DNA of 64,000 bases, from NCBI GenBank assembly GCA_031552145.1, contig JAVBMV010000013.1:108838-172837 (forward strand), read 5' to 3'. Numbering within the stretch: the stretch's first letter is position 1; every line of letters starts with the position of its first letter. Of the stretch, positions 22,650 to 30,750 are shown one piece after another. The notes beneath the pieces were generated by a model, which worked only from the letters and a program-made list of their open reading frames with translations, searched no databases and had not been told where the DNA came from. The DNA is from JAVBMV01 sp031552145 (lineage in GTDB: Bacteria > Myxococcota > Myxococcia > Myxococcales > UBA5297). Made by a program: the position numbers and the translations under genes.

Positions 22650-25112
22650 ATGTCCTCTCGATGCCGCTGGGTCCGCGCTATTGCCGCGCTCGTGCTCATC
22701 CCCTCCGCGGTCTCCGCCAACGAGCCTTCGCCGGCCGATATGCCGGCACAGCTCGAGCTGATCGCGCCGGAGTTGGTGGGCGAAGCGCCTCTGCTCGACG
22801 CGCCGCCGCAGAGCGCGCCGGGGCGCGCCCTGTTGCGGCTGCTGCTCGATGGCGAGGGGACGGTGGTGGAGGCGGCGGTGGAGCCGGAGGGCGAAGTGGA
22901 GCTCCCCGCCGAAGTGGCAAAGGCGGCGCTCGAGGCGGCGCGCGCGCTCCGTTTTCGACCGGCGCTGCGCGCGGGCGAGCCCATCTCGGCGCGAATCCTC
23001 TTCGCGCTGGACTATGCGCCCGTGGCGCCCGCGTCCCTCCCCGAGCCCATGTCCGCACCTTCGTCCATTGAAGAGGAGGCGCCGCTGGAGGTGACGGCCC
23101 TCTCGCTCTCCACCGCCGAAGGGCTTCGCCGTTCGGCTCAGGCGGTGAAGGTGATCGAGACGGAAGAGGCGCGGCGCCAGAGCGCCGACATGGGCGAGCT
23201 ATTGGCGCGCCAGCAGGGCGTGGCGGTGCGCCGCTCGGGCGGGCTCGGCTCGGGGGAGCGGCTCTCGCTCAATGGACTCTCCAATGACCAGATCCGCTTC
23301 TTTCTCGATGGCATCCCCCTCGACATGGCGGGCTATCCCTTTGGTGTCTCGAATGTTCCGGTCAATCTCGTCGAGCGGGTGGAGCTCTTCAGCGGGGTGG
23401 TCCCCGTGCGGCTTGGGGCCGATGCGTTGGGTGGCGCGGTGAACCTGGTCTCGGAGCGCCAGGGAGGCACGGGGCTCTCCGCTTCGTATGAAATGGGCTC
23501 CTTCGAGACTCGGCGGCTGACGCTGGGGGGGCGCTATGGCCATGCGCCGAGCGGCCTCTTCGCGCGCGTCGACGGCTTCAGCGACACGACGGAGAACAGC
23601 TACCCCGTCGAAGTGGAGATCGCCGACGAGAAAGGGCAGGTCTCTCAGGCGACCGTGCGCCGATTTCATGATGGGTACGAGGCGACGGGCGGCGGGATTG
23701 AGGTGGGCTTTAGAGACCGTCCCTGGGCGAAGCTGGTCAAGACCCGGCTCTATTTGAGCTCGTACGACAAAGAGTACCAACATGGCGCCACGATGGCCGT
23801 GCCCTACGGCGGGGTCGTCTATGGGGAGCAGTTGTTGGGTGGTTCGGTGTGGTACGAGCAGGGGCTCTCCGCCCGACTCTCCCTGGAGTGGGTGGGCGCC
23901 TATTCACAGGCGCGAGGCAGGTTCCTCGATACCTCCGACTGTGTCTATGGCTGGTATGGCCAGTGTATCCGCAAGCGAGGCCGACCCGGCGAAGTAGCAT
24001 CGGTGCCGCATGATCAGGTGACCATCGAGCGGACTGGGTTTTCGCGCTTGAACCTTCGCTGGCAGCCGACGCCGAGCGAGGCGCTTTTGCTCTCGAACGC
24101 GGTGACCCTCTCGACGCGCACCGGCGACGAAAGGCGTCAGAGCGATCCCTCTGCGCGAGATCCTCTGACAGCCGAGCGGGAGCTCATGACGCTGGTGAGC
24201 GGCCTCGAGTTTATGCACAGCCCCTCCGAGCGCCTGGAGGCGGTGCTCTTCGCCAAGAGCTATTACCAGATGCTGCAGAGCGAAGAGCCCAGGCCTGGCG
24301 ATCTCTTCTTGCGCAGGGATCGCGACGCGCTTCGCGGCGGAGTGGGGGCGGGGGTTAGATACGATCTGACGGAATGGCTGCTCGCCAAGGGTTCATATGA
24401 GTGGGCCACGCGTCTGCCTCGCCCGGACGAGGTCTTTGGCGACAATGCGTTCATCGCCGCGAACCTCGGGCTTGCTCCCGAGACGAGCCACAACTTGAAC
24501 CTCGGCGCGGCTGCCGAGGCCGGGACGGAGCGGTTGGGCACGTACCGTGCGCAGCTGACGGCCTTTCTCAGAGAGTCGTCGGACTTGATCGTGCTACTCG
24601 GCGAGGAGCAGCACCAGATGTACCAGAATGTCTATGGCGCCCGGTCGACCGGATTGGAGGCCGCGGCGGGTTGGCGTTCGCCCGGTTCGCTGTTGTCGCT
24701 CGATCTCAATGGCACCTGGCAGGACCTGCGCAACACCTCCGGCGACGGCACCTTCGGCGACTTCAAGGGCGACCGGATTCCCAATCAGCCCTATCTCTTC
24801 GCCAATGGAGCGTTGAGCGTATGTTTCGCGGACGTCATCGTGCGCGGCGACGAGCTCTCGGCGGGGTGGGGCTCCAGGTATCAGCACTCGTTCTATCGAG
24901 GATGGCAGAGTCTGGGACTGCGCGAATACAAACAGGTGATCGCCTCGCAGTTCACCCACTCGCTCTCGTTAGGGCATGTCGTGAGAGGGGAGCGAACCAG
25001 TGTCTCGACCAATCTAGAGCTCCAAAACCTTACCGACGAGAAGGTCTTCGACTATTTCGGTATTCAGCGCCCGGGGCGAGCCTTTTTTTTCAAGACGACG
25101 ATCGAGCTCTGA
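22650..25112 (+). CDS. TonB-dependent outer-membrane receptor with N-terminal TonB_C-like domain (MxcH type)
   Basis: 820 residues starting 15 bases after the preceding stop. A Sec signal peptide (to about VSANE) is followed by a domain of about 95 residues that looks like the TonB C-terminal fold (ALLRLLLDGEGTVVEAAV … AALEAARALRFRPALRAGEP). Next is a plug domain (about 150-280: SADMGELLARQQGVAVRRSG, LNGLSNDQIRFFLDGIPLD, LGADALGGAVNLVSER), then a beta-barrel to the C-terminus (ELQNLTDEKVFDYFGIQRPG). The receptor imports a ligand, most likely a ferric siderophore or heme, using energy from TonB-ExbBD encoded at 28138-30142. An N-terminal TonB_C-like extension is known from myxobacterial MxcH receptors. 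The ligand cannot be read from sequence. Confidence 0.88.
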   Translation: MSSRCRWVRAIAALVLIPSAVSANEPSPADMPAQLELIAPELVGEAPLLDAPPQSAPGRALLRLLLDGEGTVVEAAVEPEGEVELPAEVAKAALEAARALRFRPALRAGEPISARILFALDYAPVAPASLPEPMSAPSSIEEEAPLEVTALSLSTAEGLRRSAQAVKVIETEEARRQSADMGELLARQQGVAVRRSGGLGSGERLSLNGLSNDQIRFFLDGIPLDMAGYPFGVSNVPVNLVERVELFSGVVPVRLGADALGGAVNLVSERQGGTGLSASYEMGSFETRRLTLGGRYGHAPSGLFARVDGFSDTTENSYPVEVEIADEKGQVSQATVRRFHDGYEATGGGIEVGFRDRPWAKLVKTRLYLSSYDKEYQHGATMAVPYGGVVYGEQLLGGSVWYEQGLSARLSLEWVGAYSQARGRFLDTSDCVYGWYGQCIRKRGRPGEVASVPHDQVTIERTGFSRLNLRWQPTPSEALLLSNAVTLSTRTGDERRQSDPSARDPLTAERELMTLVSGLEFMHSPSERLEAVLFAKSYYQMLQSEEPRPGDLFLRRDRDALRGGVGAGVRYDLTEWLLAKGSYEWATRLPRPDEVFGDNAFIAANLGLAPETSHNLNLGAAAEAGTERLGTYRAQLTAFLRESSDLIVLLGEEQHQMYQNVYGARSTGLEAAAGWRSPGSLLSLDLNGTWQDLRNTSGDGTFGDFKGDRIPNQPYLFANGALSVCFADVIVRGDELSAGWGSRYQHSFYRGWQSLGLREYKQVIASQFTHSLSLGHVVRGERTSVSTNLELQNLTDEKVFDYFGIQRPGRAFFFKTTIEL

Positions 25113-25137
25113 TCGTCAATAGCCAGGAGAAGGATCG

Positions 25138-26325
25138 ATGAAGAACAGAGTCATGTGGGTCGTGGTCGCCTGTTTGTGGACAGGGGCGGCGCTGTCTGCT
25201 TGTGATGACGCCGATGGAGAGGGCAAGGTCTCGGAGGGCGCGCCCAAATATGCGGCGGGGAGCATCTTCTTCGGACCCGACGGTTCGATCTCCTATGTGA
25301 GCCTGCTCGACGCTCTCTCGGTCGCGGGCATCGACTATACCCAGGCGCGGGAGTTCTCGGGAATGGCCGATCTCCATGTTCTGGATGGCGCGCTCTTCGT
25401 CGCGGAGAGCGAGACGGCGAGCGTGTCCAAATATGGTATCGAAGGACGTCGGCTCGTAAAGAGAGGAAGCCTGAGTTTCGCGGCCTACGGGTTGACCAAT
25501 TTGGGTTTTTGGCTCAATAAATTCATCGACGCCGACACCGCTTGGGTTCTTAATGGCACCACCGAATATGTGGTCTGGAACCCCTCCACACTCCAGATAA
25601 CGGGCACGGTGAAGTTGCCACAGCTGGCGGCGCGCGATGGGCTCTCGCTGATGCCGGGCTATGCAGACAGATCCTCGGTCGCGAAGAATGGTCGCCTCTA
25701 TCAGGCGCTCTATTGGACCGACACCTCATCGTATTTCGAGTTCACTCCCGATTCCAGAATCGCGGTCTTCGACATTGCGGCCGGCGCGCTGATCGAGCTC
25801 TTGGAGGCGCCCTGTCCGGGCCTGGACTTTGCAACGGAAGATGGCGCCGGGAATATCTATTTTTCCGGCTGGGTCTTTGCCGCGGGCGGAGCCGCCGCGC
25901 TCGCACAGCCCGCTACCTGTGTGGCGAAGCTGGAGGTGGCGTCGAACAGCGTCAGCCTGCTCTTCGACTTCAAGGATATCGCGGGTGGCAGGGAGGGGGG
26001 CGTCTTCAGGATGGTGGGTGACGAGGCTGTCTTTGCCGCGCTTCACATGGACCATGTGCCTCAAGCGGATAGGGGCGATGCTGGCAAGGTGGCCTACGGC
26101 GCCCATTGGCGCTATTGGCGATACGACTTCGCCACCCACGAGGCTTCGGTGATCGAGGAGATAGACTGGAACGCAGGGGGGGCCACCTCGGCCCTGATCG
26201 AGGGCGCCACCTATCTGCTGATCCCCTCCGCCGATGTCTCCTCCACCACTGTTTATAAGCTGGGAGAGCGGCCCGAGAAGCTCTTCGAGATGCGTGGCTG
26301 GGGGCTGCGCCTCTTTGCCCTATAG
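25138..26325 (+). CDS. Second beta-propeller-like lipoprotein of the uptake locus (paralogue of 21423)
   Basis: 395 residues; AGGAGAAGGA directly precedes the ATG at 25138. The lipoprotein signal ends ALSAC (Cys 22). The body aligns by eye with the lipoprotein at 21423: a visual strand block GSISYVSLLDALSVAGID, AREFSGMADLHVLDGALFVA, VVWNPSTLQITGTV, LEAPCPGLDFATEDGAGNIYFSG and GAHWRYWRYDF. It contains few Cys or His, arguing against heme coordination. Its place directly after the receptor suggests it caps or feeds the receptor at the cell surface. Having two such lipoproteins with one receptor suggests two ligands or a relay. The function is inferred from context. Confidence 0.7.
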   Translation: MKNRVMWVVVACLWTGAALSACDDADGEGKVSEGAPKYAAGSIFFGPDGSISYVSLLDALSVAGIDYTQAREFSGMADLHVLDGALFVAESETASVSKYGIEGRRLVKRGSLSFAAYGLTNLGFWLNKFIDADTAWVLNGTTEYVVWNPSTLQITGTVKLPQLAARDGLSLMPGYADRSSVAKNGRLYQALYWTDTSSYFEFTPDSRIAVFDIAAGALIELLEAPCPGLDFATEDGAGNIYFSGWVFAAGGAAALAQPATCVAKLEVASNSVSLLFDFKDIAGGREGGVFRMVGDEAVFAALHMDHVPQADRGDAGKVAYGAHWRYWRYDFATHEASVIEEIDWNAGGATSALIEGATYLLIPSADVSSTTVYKLGERPEKLFEMRGWGLRLFAL

Positions 26326-26332
26326 GTTCGGA

Positions 26333-28114
26333 ATGTCGCTCTCGCCCCACGCCTTCCTTCGCTTTTGGCGCCTTCACTCCTGGATTGGAGTGGCGCTCGG
26401 GATGGTGCTCTATGCGCTCCTCCTCACGGGCGCCATCGCGCTCTTCAGGGAGCAGCTCGTCCTATGGGAGGAGCCATTGGCGAGCCAGGGGGAGTGGGTG
26501 CGCTCGCCGATCTCGATAGAGGAGATGTTGGAGCGAACCGAGGCGGCCCTCGGGGTGTTGCCGGAGGAGCTCTGGTTGCACCTGCCCAAGGATGGGCGCG
26601 GCGCGCCGCGCGTGGGCTATGCGGCATCGGATGGCGAGTGGCGGATCGACTGGCTCGGCTCCGATGGATTGGTGGCCAAGCGAGAAGGGCTCTCCGACTT
26701 CCTCACGGCGCTGCACTATCTTTGGCATCCCGCGACGGGTCGGTGGCTCTTCACGCTGGCTGGGCTCCTGGGGTTGGGGCTCGCCGTGGCGCTGGTCTCG
26801 GGTGTGCTGATTCACCTGAAGGATCTCCTGCGCCGCTGGAAGATCCGGCGCGAGCGCCTCTGGTCGGACATCCATGTGGTCATCGGCGTGCTGACGACGC
26901 CGTTCCTGCTCCTCTTCGCGCTGACGGGGGCCTTCATCATCCTCGCGCCCCTGTCGATGCCGCTCTTCGTCGGGCCTGTCTTTTCGGGAGACGAGGCACG
27001 CGCCTCGCGGGCGCAGTGGGGCGGCGGCGAGGGGGCGCTTCTGGCCGCACCGTTGGGCGCGGCGCAGCCGCTCGACCCGCTCTTCGCGAAGGCATGCGCC
27101 GAGCTGCCTGGCGTGGAGATCACCGAGGTGGTCCTGCGCCGCCACGGGCGCGAGGATGGTGTGCTGGAGGTAATGGGTAGGGATGATGGCTTCCCCAATC
27201 GCAGGCGCTCCGCGAAAGTATCGGAGCGCACCGGCGCGCTCCTGCATGTAGAGAAGACGGAGGACACTGGCGCGCGCTTCAGGAGCTGGATCTATGGCCT
27301 CCATATGGTGTGGTTCGGCGGAATGGGCGTGCGGCTCCTCTTCTTCGTGCTGACGCTCGCGAGCTGCCTCGTGATGCTCGCTGGAAATGTCGTGTGGCTC
27401 GAGCGGAGGCGGCAGAGACGAGGTGGGGCCGAATGGGTCGTCGAGCGGCTCACCGCGGGTGTCGGCTCGGGGCTCCTGGTGGCGATCGCGGCGCTCTTCG
27501 CGGCCAGTCGCCTGCTGCCGTTCGAGATGGAGAAGAGGACGACTTTCGAGGAGGGCATCTTCTTGCTCACTCTCGTTCTGTGCATGGGCTGGGCTTTCGC
27601 GGCGCGCCGCCCCGCGACGGTCTCACTTCGCCAGCTCATGCTGGCGGGGCTGCTCTTCGCGGCGGTTCCGTTCTTGGCGCTCCGCTCTTTCGACCATGGG
27701 CTTCTGGGCGCCTCTCCCGTGCGCGAGGCGGCGGCGGTAGAGCTGGTGCTCTTCTCCCTAGGGGCCTTCCTCGTGGCGGCTTCATGGAACGTGGAGGCGC
27801 TGCGCGCGCGCCATCTTCCGAGCGCGCGCGTGGTGGTGGCTTCCGCGCGCGGCGCCCGAGCGTTCGACTGGGCAGAGCTGGGCTCGCTGAGCTCGGCGCT
27901 GGTGGGGGCGGCGCCGCTCGCGCTCTTCTCGGGAGTGGCGTTGGCGCGCCGTCTGCCGTTGGAGGAGCTGGCTCGCTTCTGGATTGGCTATTGCGCGGTG
28001 ATTCCACTCTGGCTCACCGCGGCGATGGCCGTGCTCGCTCTGCGCTCGCCGGGGCGGCGCGCGCTCGTCTTGGGAGTTGGCGCGGCGCTGGCCGCGCTCG
28101 TTGTGTTCATCTGA
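26333..28114 (+). CDS. PepSY-domain inner-membrane protein (iron uptake, putative reductase)
   Basis: 593 residues from the ATG at 26333, 7 bases after the preceding stop; upstream in-frame codons lie inside the previous gene and are rejected. It has the PepSY_TM layout: a first membrane helix in RFWRLHSWIGVALGMVLYALLLTGAIALF (about 8-35), a periplasmic part with LHYLWHPATGRWLFTLAGLLGLGLAVAL, a conserved His-containing segment RLWSDIHVVIGVLTTPFLLLFALTGAF (about 178-205), IYGLHMVWFGG, then five or six further helices. Some PepSY proteins are proposed to reduce ferric siderophores at the inner membrane using heme or flavin partners; XusC in Bacteroides is one encoded beside a receptor. The extra C-terminal helices make it longer than the minimal family. 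Confidence 0.82.
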   Translation: MSLSPHAFLRFWRLHSWIGVALGMVLYALLLTGAIALFREQLVLWEEPLASQGEWVRSPISIEEMLERTEAALGVLPEELWLHLPKDGRGAPRVGYAASDGEWRIDWLGSDGLVAKREGLSDFLTALHYLWHPATGRWLFTLAGLLGLGLAVALVSGVLIHLKDLLRRWKIRRERLWSDIHVVIGVLTTPFLLLFALTGAFIILAPLSMPLFVGPVFSGDEARASRAQWGGGEGALLAAPLGAAQPLDPLFAKACAELPGVEITEVVLRRHGREDGVLEVMGRDDGFPNRRRSAKVSERTGALLHVEKTEDTGARFRSWIYGLHMVWFGGMGVRLLFFVLTLASCLVMLAGNVVWLERRRQRRGGAEWVVERLTAGVGSGLLVAIAALFAASRLLPFEMEKRTTFEEGIFLLTLVLCMGWAFAARRPATVSLRQLMLAGLLFAAVPFLALRSFDHGLLGASPVREAAAVELVLFSLGAFLVAASWNVEALRARHLPSARVVVASARGARAFDWAELGSLSSALVGAAPLALFSGVALARRLPLEELARFWIGYCAVIPLWLTAAMAVLALRSPGRRALVLGVGAALAALVVFI

Positions 28115-28137
28115 AGGTGTAGGAGGAGAGGTAGGCG

Positions 28138-28773
28138 ATGATCGAGTCGTTCAAGGAACTGTTCGTGCGCTTCGGCGCGGGTTGGGTGCTCTGGCTCCTC
28201 TTCGCGCTCGCGGCTATTGGTCTGGCCGTGGCCATCGAGCGCTGGCTCTACTTCAGGAAAAAGAAGGAAGACCTGCGCGCGCTCGTCTCGGAGCTCGACG
28301 CGCATCTGGCGAGCAATGCCTTCGAGCGCGCCCTGGAGACGCTCGCGCCGATGCGCTCGATGGCAGCTGGCATCGCGCGGGCGGGTCTCCGCCTCGCCCC
28401 GCGTGGAGCAGCGGCGGCCGAGAAGGGGATGGAGAGCGCCATCTCGGCCGAGCGCGGTCAGCTGGAGTCGCGCCTCTCTTTTCTGGGAACGCTGGGCAAC
28501 AACGCACCCTTCATTGGGCTCTTCGGCACCGTCATCGGCGTCATTCTGGCCTTCGATCAGCTGGGGCAGGCGGGCGCCGCGACTCAGGCCGGCGCCGCCC
28601 GGGTGATGGCCGCGATCGCCGAGGCGTTGGTCGCGACCGCCATCGGCATCGCAGTGGCGCTCCCGGCGGTGGCCGCCAATAACTATTTTCACAGGCAAGT
28701 GGCGGCGATGCTCGACGACTCGGAGACGCTTTCAAAGCTGGTGCTCGCCTATCTGGTCGAGCGAAAGGAGTGA
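28138..28773 (+). CDS. exbB: ExbB/TolQ/MotA-family proton channel protein
   Basis: 211 residues. Three membrane helices are visible: about 12-32 (GWVLWLLFALAAIGLAVAIE), about 119-140 (LGNNAPFIGLFGTVIGVILAF) and about 160-185 (AAIAEALVATAIGIAVALPAVAANNYF). The APFIGLFGTV and EALVATAIGIAVALPAV segments are diagnostic of the ExbB/TolQ family. With ExbD it forms the proton-driven inner-membrane motor that powers TonB. It lies 23 bases after the PepSY gene, with AGGAGAGG before the ATG, and 6 bases before exbD, so it belongs to the uptake operon rather than to a Tol-Pal locus. Confidence 0.93.
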   Translation: MIESFKELFVRFGAGWVLWLLFALAAIGLAVAIERWLYFRKKKEDLRALVSELDAHLASNAFERALETLAPMRSMAAGIARAGLRLAPRGAAAAEKGMESAISAERGQLESRLSFLGTLGNNAPFIGLFGTVIGVILAFDQLGQAGAATQAGAARVMAAIAEALVATAIGIAVALPAVAANNYFHRQVAAMLDDSETLSKLVLAYLVERKE

Positions 28774-28779
28774 TGAGTC

Positions 28780-29229
28780 ATGGCGAATCGCTCACGTGGC
28801 CGCGCCGGTTCGATCGAGGGCATCAATGTGACGCCACTGGTCGACATTACGCTGGTGCTGCTGACGGTCTTCATGGTGACGGCCAAGCTGGTGATGGCGC
28901 CGGCGATCCCGCTCGATTTGCCCAGCGCGAGCCAAGCAGAGGAGGTGCAGGCGATTCTCTCCATCGCCCTGGCGGAGGATGGGGCGCTCTTCGCCGACGG
29001 CGCTCCGGTCACGGCCGAGAGGCTCTCGTCCGAGGCGCGCGCGCTCGTGACGCGCGACCCGGAGGCGCGCGCCGTGATCCAGGCCGATCGCCATGCCTCT
29101 CATGGGCAGGTGATGGCGGTTCTCGATCTGCTGAAGGCAGAGGGGCTCGCGCGGATCGCCTTCGGCGCGCTCGAGTCCGATGAGGTGAAGGAGCGCGCGG
29201 CGGTATTGGAGGATGCCCGTGGCGAATGA
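28780..29229 (+). CDS. exbD: ExbD/TolR-family biopolymer transport protein
   Basis: 149 residues. The single N-terminal helix follows the family signature INVTPLVDITLVLLTVFMVT, which carries the membrane Asp that takes part in proton transfer. The periplasmic domain has the usual ending of ExbD proteins (VMAVLDLLKAEGLARIAFGA). It starts 6 bases after exbB and its last 17 bases overlap the tonB-like gene, so the three are translationally coupled. It partners ExbB to energise the receptor at 22650. Confidence 0.92.
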   Translation: MANRSRGRAGSIEGINVTPLVDITLVLLTVFMVTAKLVMAPAIPLDLPSASQAEEVQAILSIALAEDGALFADGAPVTAERLSSEARALVTRDPEARAVIQADRHASHGQVMAVLDLLKAEGLARIAFGALESDEVKERAAVLEDARGE

Positions 29230-30142
29230 GTCGACGGCAGAGAGCCTCGCCCAGATTGCGCTCGACACACGGCCTCGCGCGATGCGCCCGCGGCGCGCGC
29301 GGACGCGTGCCTTCGCGGCCACGGGTATGGCGGGCCTGCTCTTCTCGCCCGTGGAGTGCAAGAGGCGGAGTGGACGCCGCTTCGTGATGTCGCTCGTGGT
29401 GGTCTCCGCGGCGCTCTTTGGGATGGTGTTGCTCCTGCAAAGAGCCGGTGGCGCGCTCGCGAGGAGACCGACGGTCGTCGCGAAGCCACTTCAGCTAATC
29501 GAGGTCGCGGCGTCTGCGTCGCGGGCCCCAACGCCCGCCACGAGGGTCGAGTCCACGGCGCCCTCGCCGCGGACGCCCCCGCCTTCGCGTGGGAAGGTCG
29601 GCGCGCGGGCAGGGCGCGATCGGTTCGACCCGCGACCTTCGCCCGCGCGAAACACCGTGGAGCCACCCTCGCCGGCACAAGCGGGAGGCGCCCTCACCGC
29701 GTCGGAGCAGGTGGCGGACTTCACTTCTTTCGGCATCGCCACGGGGAGCGGCGGCCGGTACGCGGGAGGCTATACCGCTGGCGTGGGGAGTAGCACCGAG
29801 GCGGTTCATCGCGCCGATGCGGATCCTCGCGCCGTGGCGAGTGGTGGCAGCGCGGAGCGGTCGGTTGGGCTGCCCGCCAAGGAATGGCGCTGCCCTTGGC
29901 CGACAGAGGCGGAGTCGCTCGATCTGCAGCAGGAGGAGGTCACCCTTCGCCTTCTCGTGGGGGCGGACGGCGCTGTGCGCGAGGGGGAGTTGCTGCGTGA
30001 CCCGGGAAATGGTTTCGGCAGGGTGGCGCTCGAGTGCGCCAAGCGACGCACTTTCTCGCCAGCGACGAATGGAGATGGCGCGCCGATCGCGGCTCGATCG
30101 CCGCCCATACGGATACGATTCGTGCGCCACTCTCGTAGCTGA
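29213..30142 (+). CDS. TonB-family energy transducer
   Basis: 309 residues. A cytoplasmic N-terminus of about 55 residues (Arg-rich, longer than in E. coli TonB) precedes one membrane helix at about 57-76 (FVMSLVVVSAALFGMVLLLQ). A Pro/Ala/Ser-rich periplasmic linker follows (TPATRVESTAPSPRTPPPSR). The last 85 residues form a TonB_C domain: VTLRLLVGADGAVREGELLR, FGRVALECAKRRTFSPAT and PIRIRFVRH. It spans the periplasm to reach the receptor TonB box. Its start overlaps exbD by 17 bases. Together with exbB and exbD it gives this locus its own energising complex. Confidence 0.87.
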   Translation: MPVANESTAESLAQIALDTRPRAMRPRRARTRAFAATGMAGLLFSPVECKRRSGRRFVMSLVVVSAALFGMVLLLQRAGGALARRPTVVAKPLQLIEVAASASRAPTPATRVESTAPSPRTPPPSRGKVGARAGRDRFDPRPSPARNTVEPPSPAQAGGALTASEQVADFTSFGIATGSGGRYAGGYTAGVGSSTEAVHRADADPRAVASGGSAERSVGLPAKEWRCPWPTEAESLDLQQEEVTLRLLVGADGAVREGELLRDPGNGFGRVALECAKRRTFSPATNGDGAPIAARSPPIRIRFVRHSRS

Positions 30143-30271
30143 GCGGGGACCCCACCCAGCCTGTCCGCTTTCACACTATATCTGAATAATGTGCTGAATT
30201 TCGTTTTTGTGGTGGCTCCGCCCCATATGTATGGCGCTTTCCCGGGCCACGCGGCTCATGTGGGGGGTGTC

Positions 30272-30724
30272 ATGGCAGAGAATGGCTGGGCGGTCGGGAT
30301 TCCGAAGTTCGACGAGCAGCACCTGGAGCTGCACGGGCTGGTCACGCAGCTCTTCCTCGCCATGAAGGCCGGGCGCTCGGAGGCGCACATGCCCTCGTTG
30401 CTGCGGCAGGCCAGGCTCCTCCTGACGCGCCATTTCCGCGACGAGGAGCGGATGATGGAGGAGCACGGCTACCCGATGCTGGCGCTGCACCAGGCGGCGC
30501 ACAGGGAGTTCGTTGCCCTGCTCGAACGCCTGCAGGGGTACGTGACCGTAGGCGATCGGATGGCGGCCTTTCAGCTCATCTCGGGTCTGAAGGGGACCAT
30601 CGAGCGACACTTGAGGACGCACGATCGTGCCTACGTCAAATACTACGAGACGAAGGGCGTCTTGCCGACGAGAGAAGAAGAGCGGCGCGCCCGAGGCACG
30701 CCGCCCTCCACTTTCGTGGTCTAG
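30272..30724 (+). CDS. Bacteriohemerythrin-like O2- or iron-binding protein
   Basis: 150 residues from the ATG at 30272, preceded by GGGGGGT; the in-frame ATG at 30191 is less likely because the added residues do not resemble the family. All seven di-iron ligands are present: His17 (FDEQH), His54 and Glu58 (RHFRDEERMM), His73 and His77 (HQAAH), His113 and Asp118 (HLRTHD). The fold is a four-helix bundle binding a non-heme di-iron centre that reversibly binds O2 or senses O2, NO or redox state. It follows the TonB operon by 129 bp. Whether it is co-regulated with iron uptake is not known. The C-terminal about 25 residues are a charged extension. Confidence 0.88.
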   Translation: MAENGWAVGIPKFDEQHLELHGLVTQLFLAMKAGRSEAHMPSLLRQARLLLTRHFRDEERMMEEHGYPMLALHQAAHREFVALLERLQGYVTVGDRMAAFQLISGLKGTIERHLRTHDRAYVKYYETKGVLPTREEERRARGTPPSTFVV

Positions 30725-30745
30725 GGCGCGGCAAGCGCCCCTTCA
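30724..30745. terminator. Hairpin in the convergent gap between the hemerythrin and OTCase genes
   Basis: GGGCGC (30724-30729), loop GGCAA, GCGCCC (30735-30740), followed by cttcatt. It overlaps the last base of the hemerythrin stop and lies 10 bases from the stop of the opposing ornithine carbamoyltransferase gene, so it probably ends transcription from the + strand and perhaps both. Confidence 0.6.
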
Positions 30746-30750
30746 TTCGC

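Noticed and set aside
26234..26332. Earlier in-frame ATG for the PepSY protein
   Set aside because: It lies inside the preceding lipoprotein gene and adds residues before a normal N-terminal membrane helix; ATG 26333 fits better.
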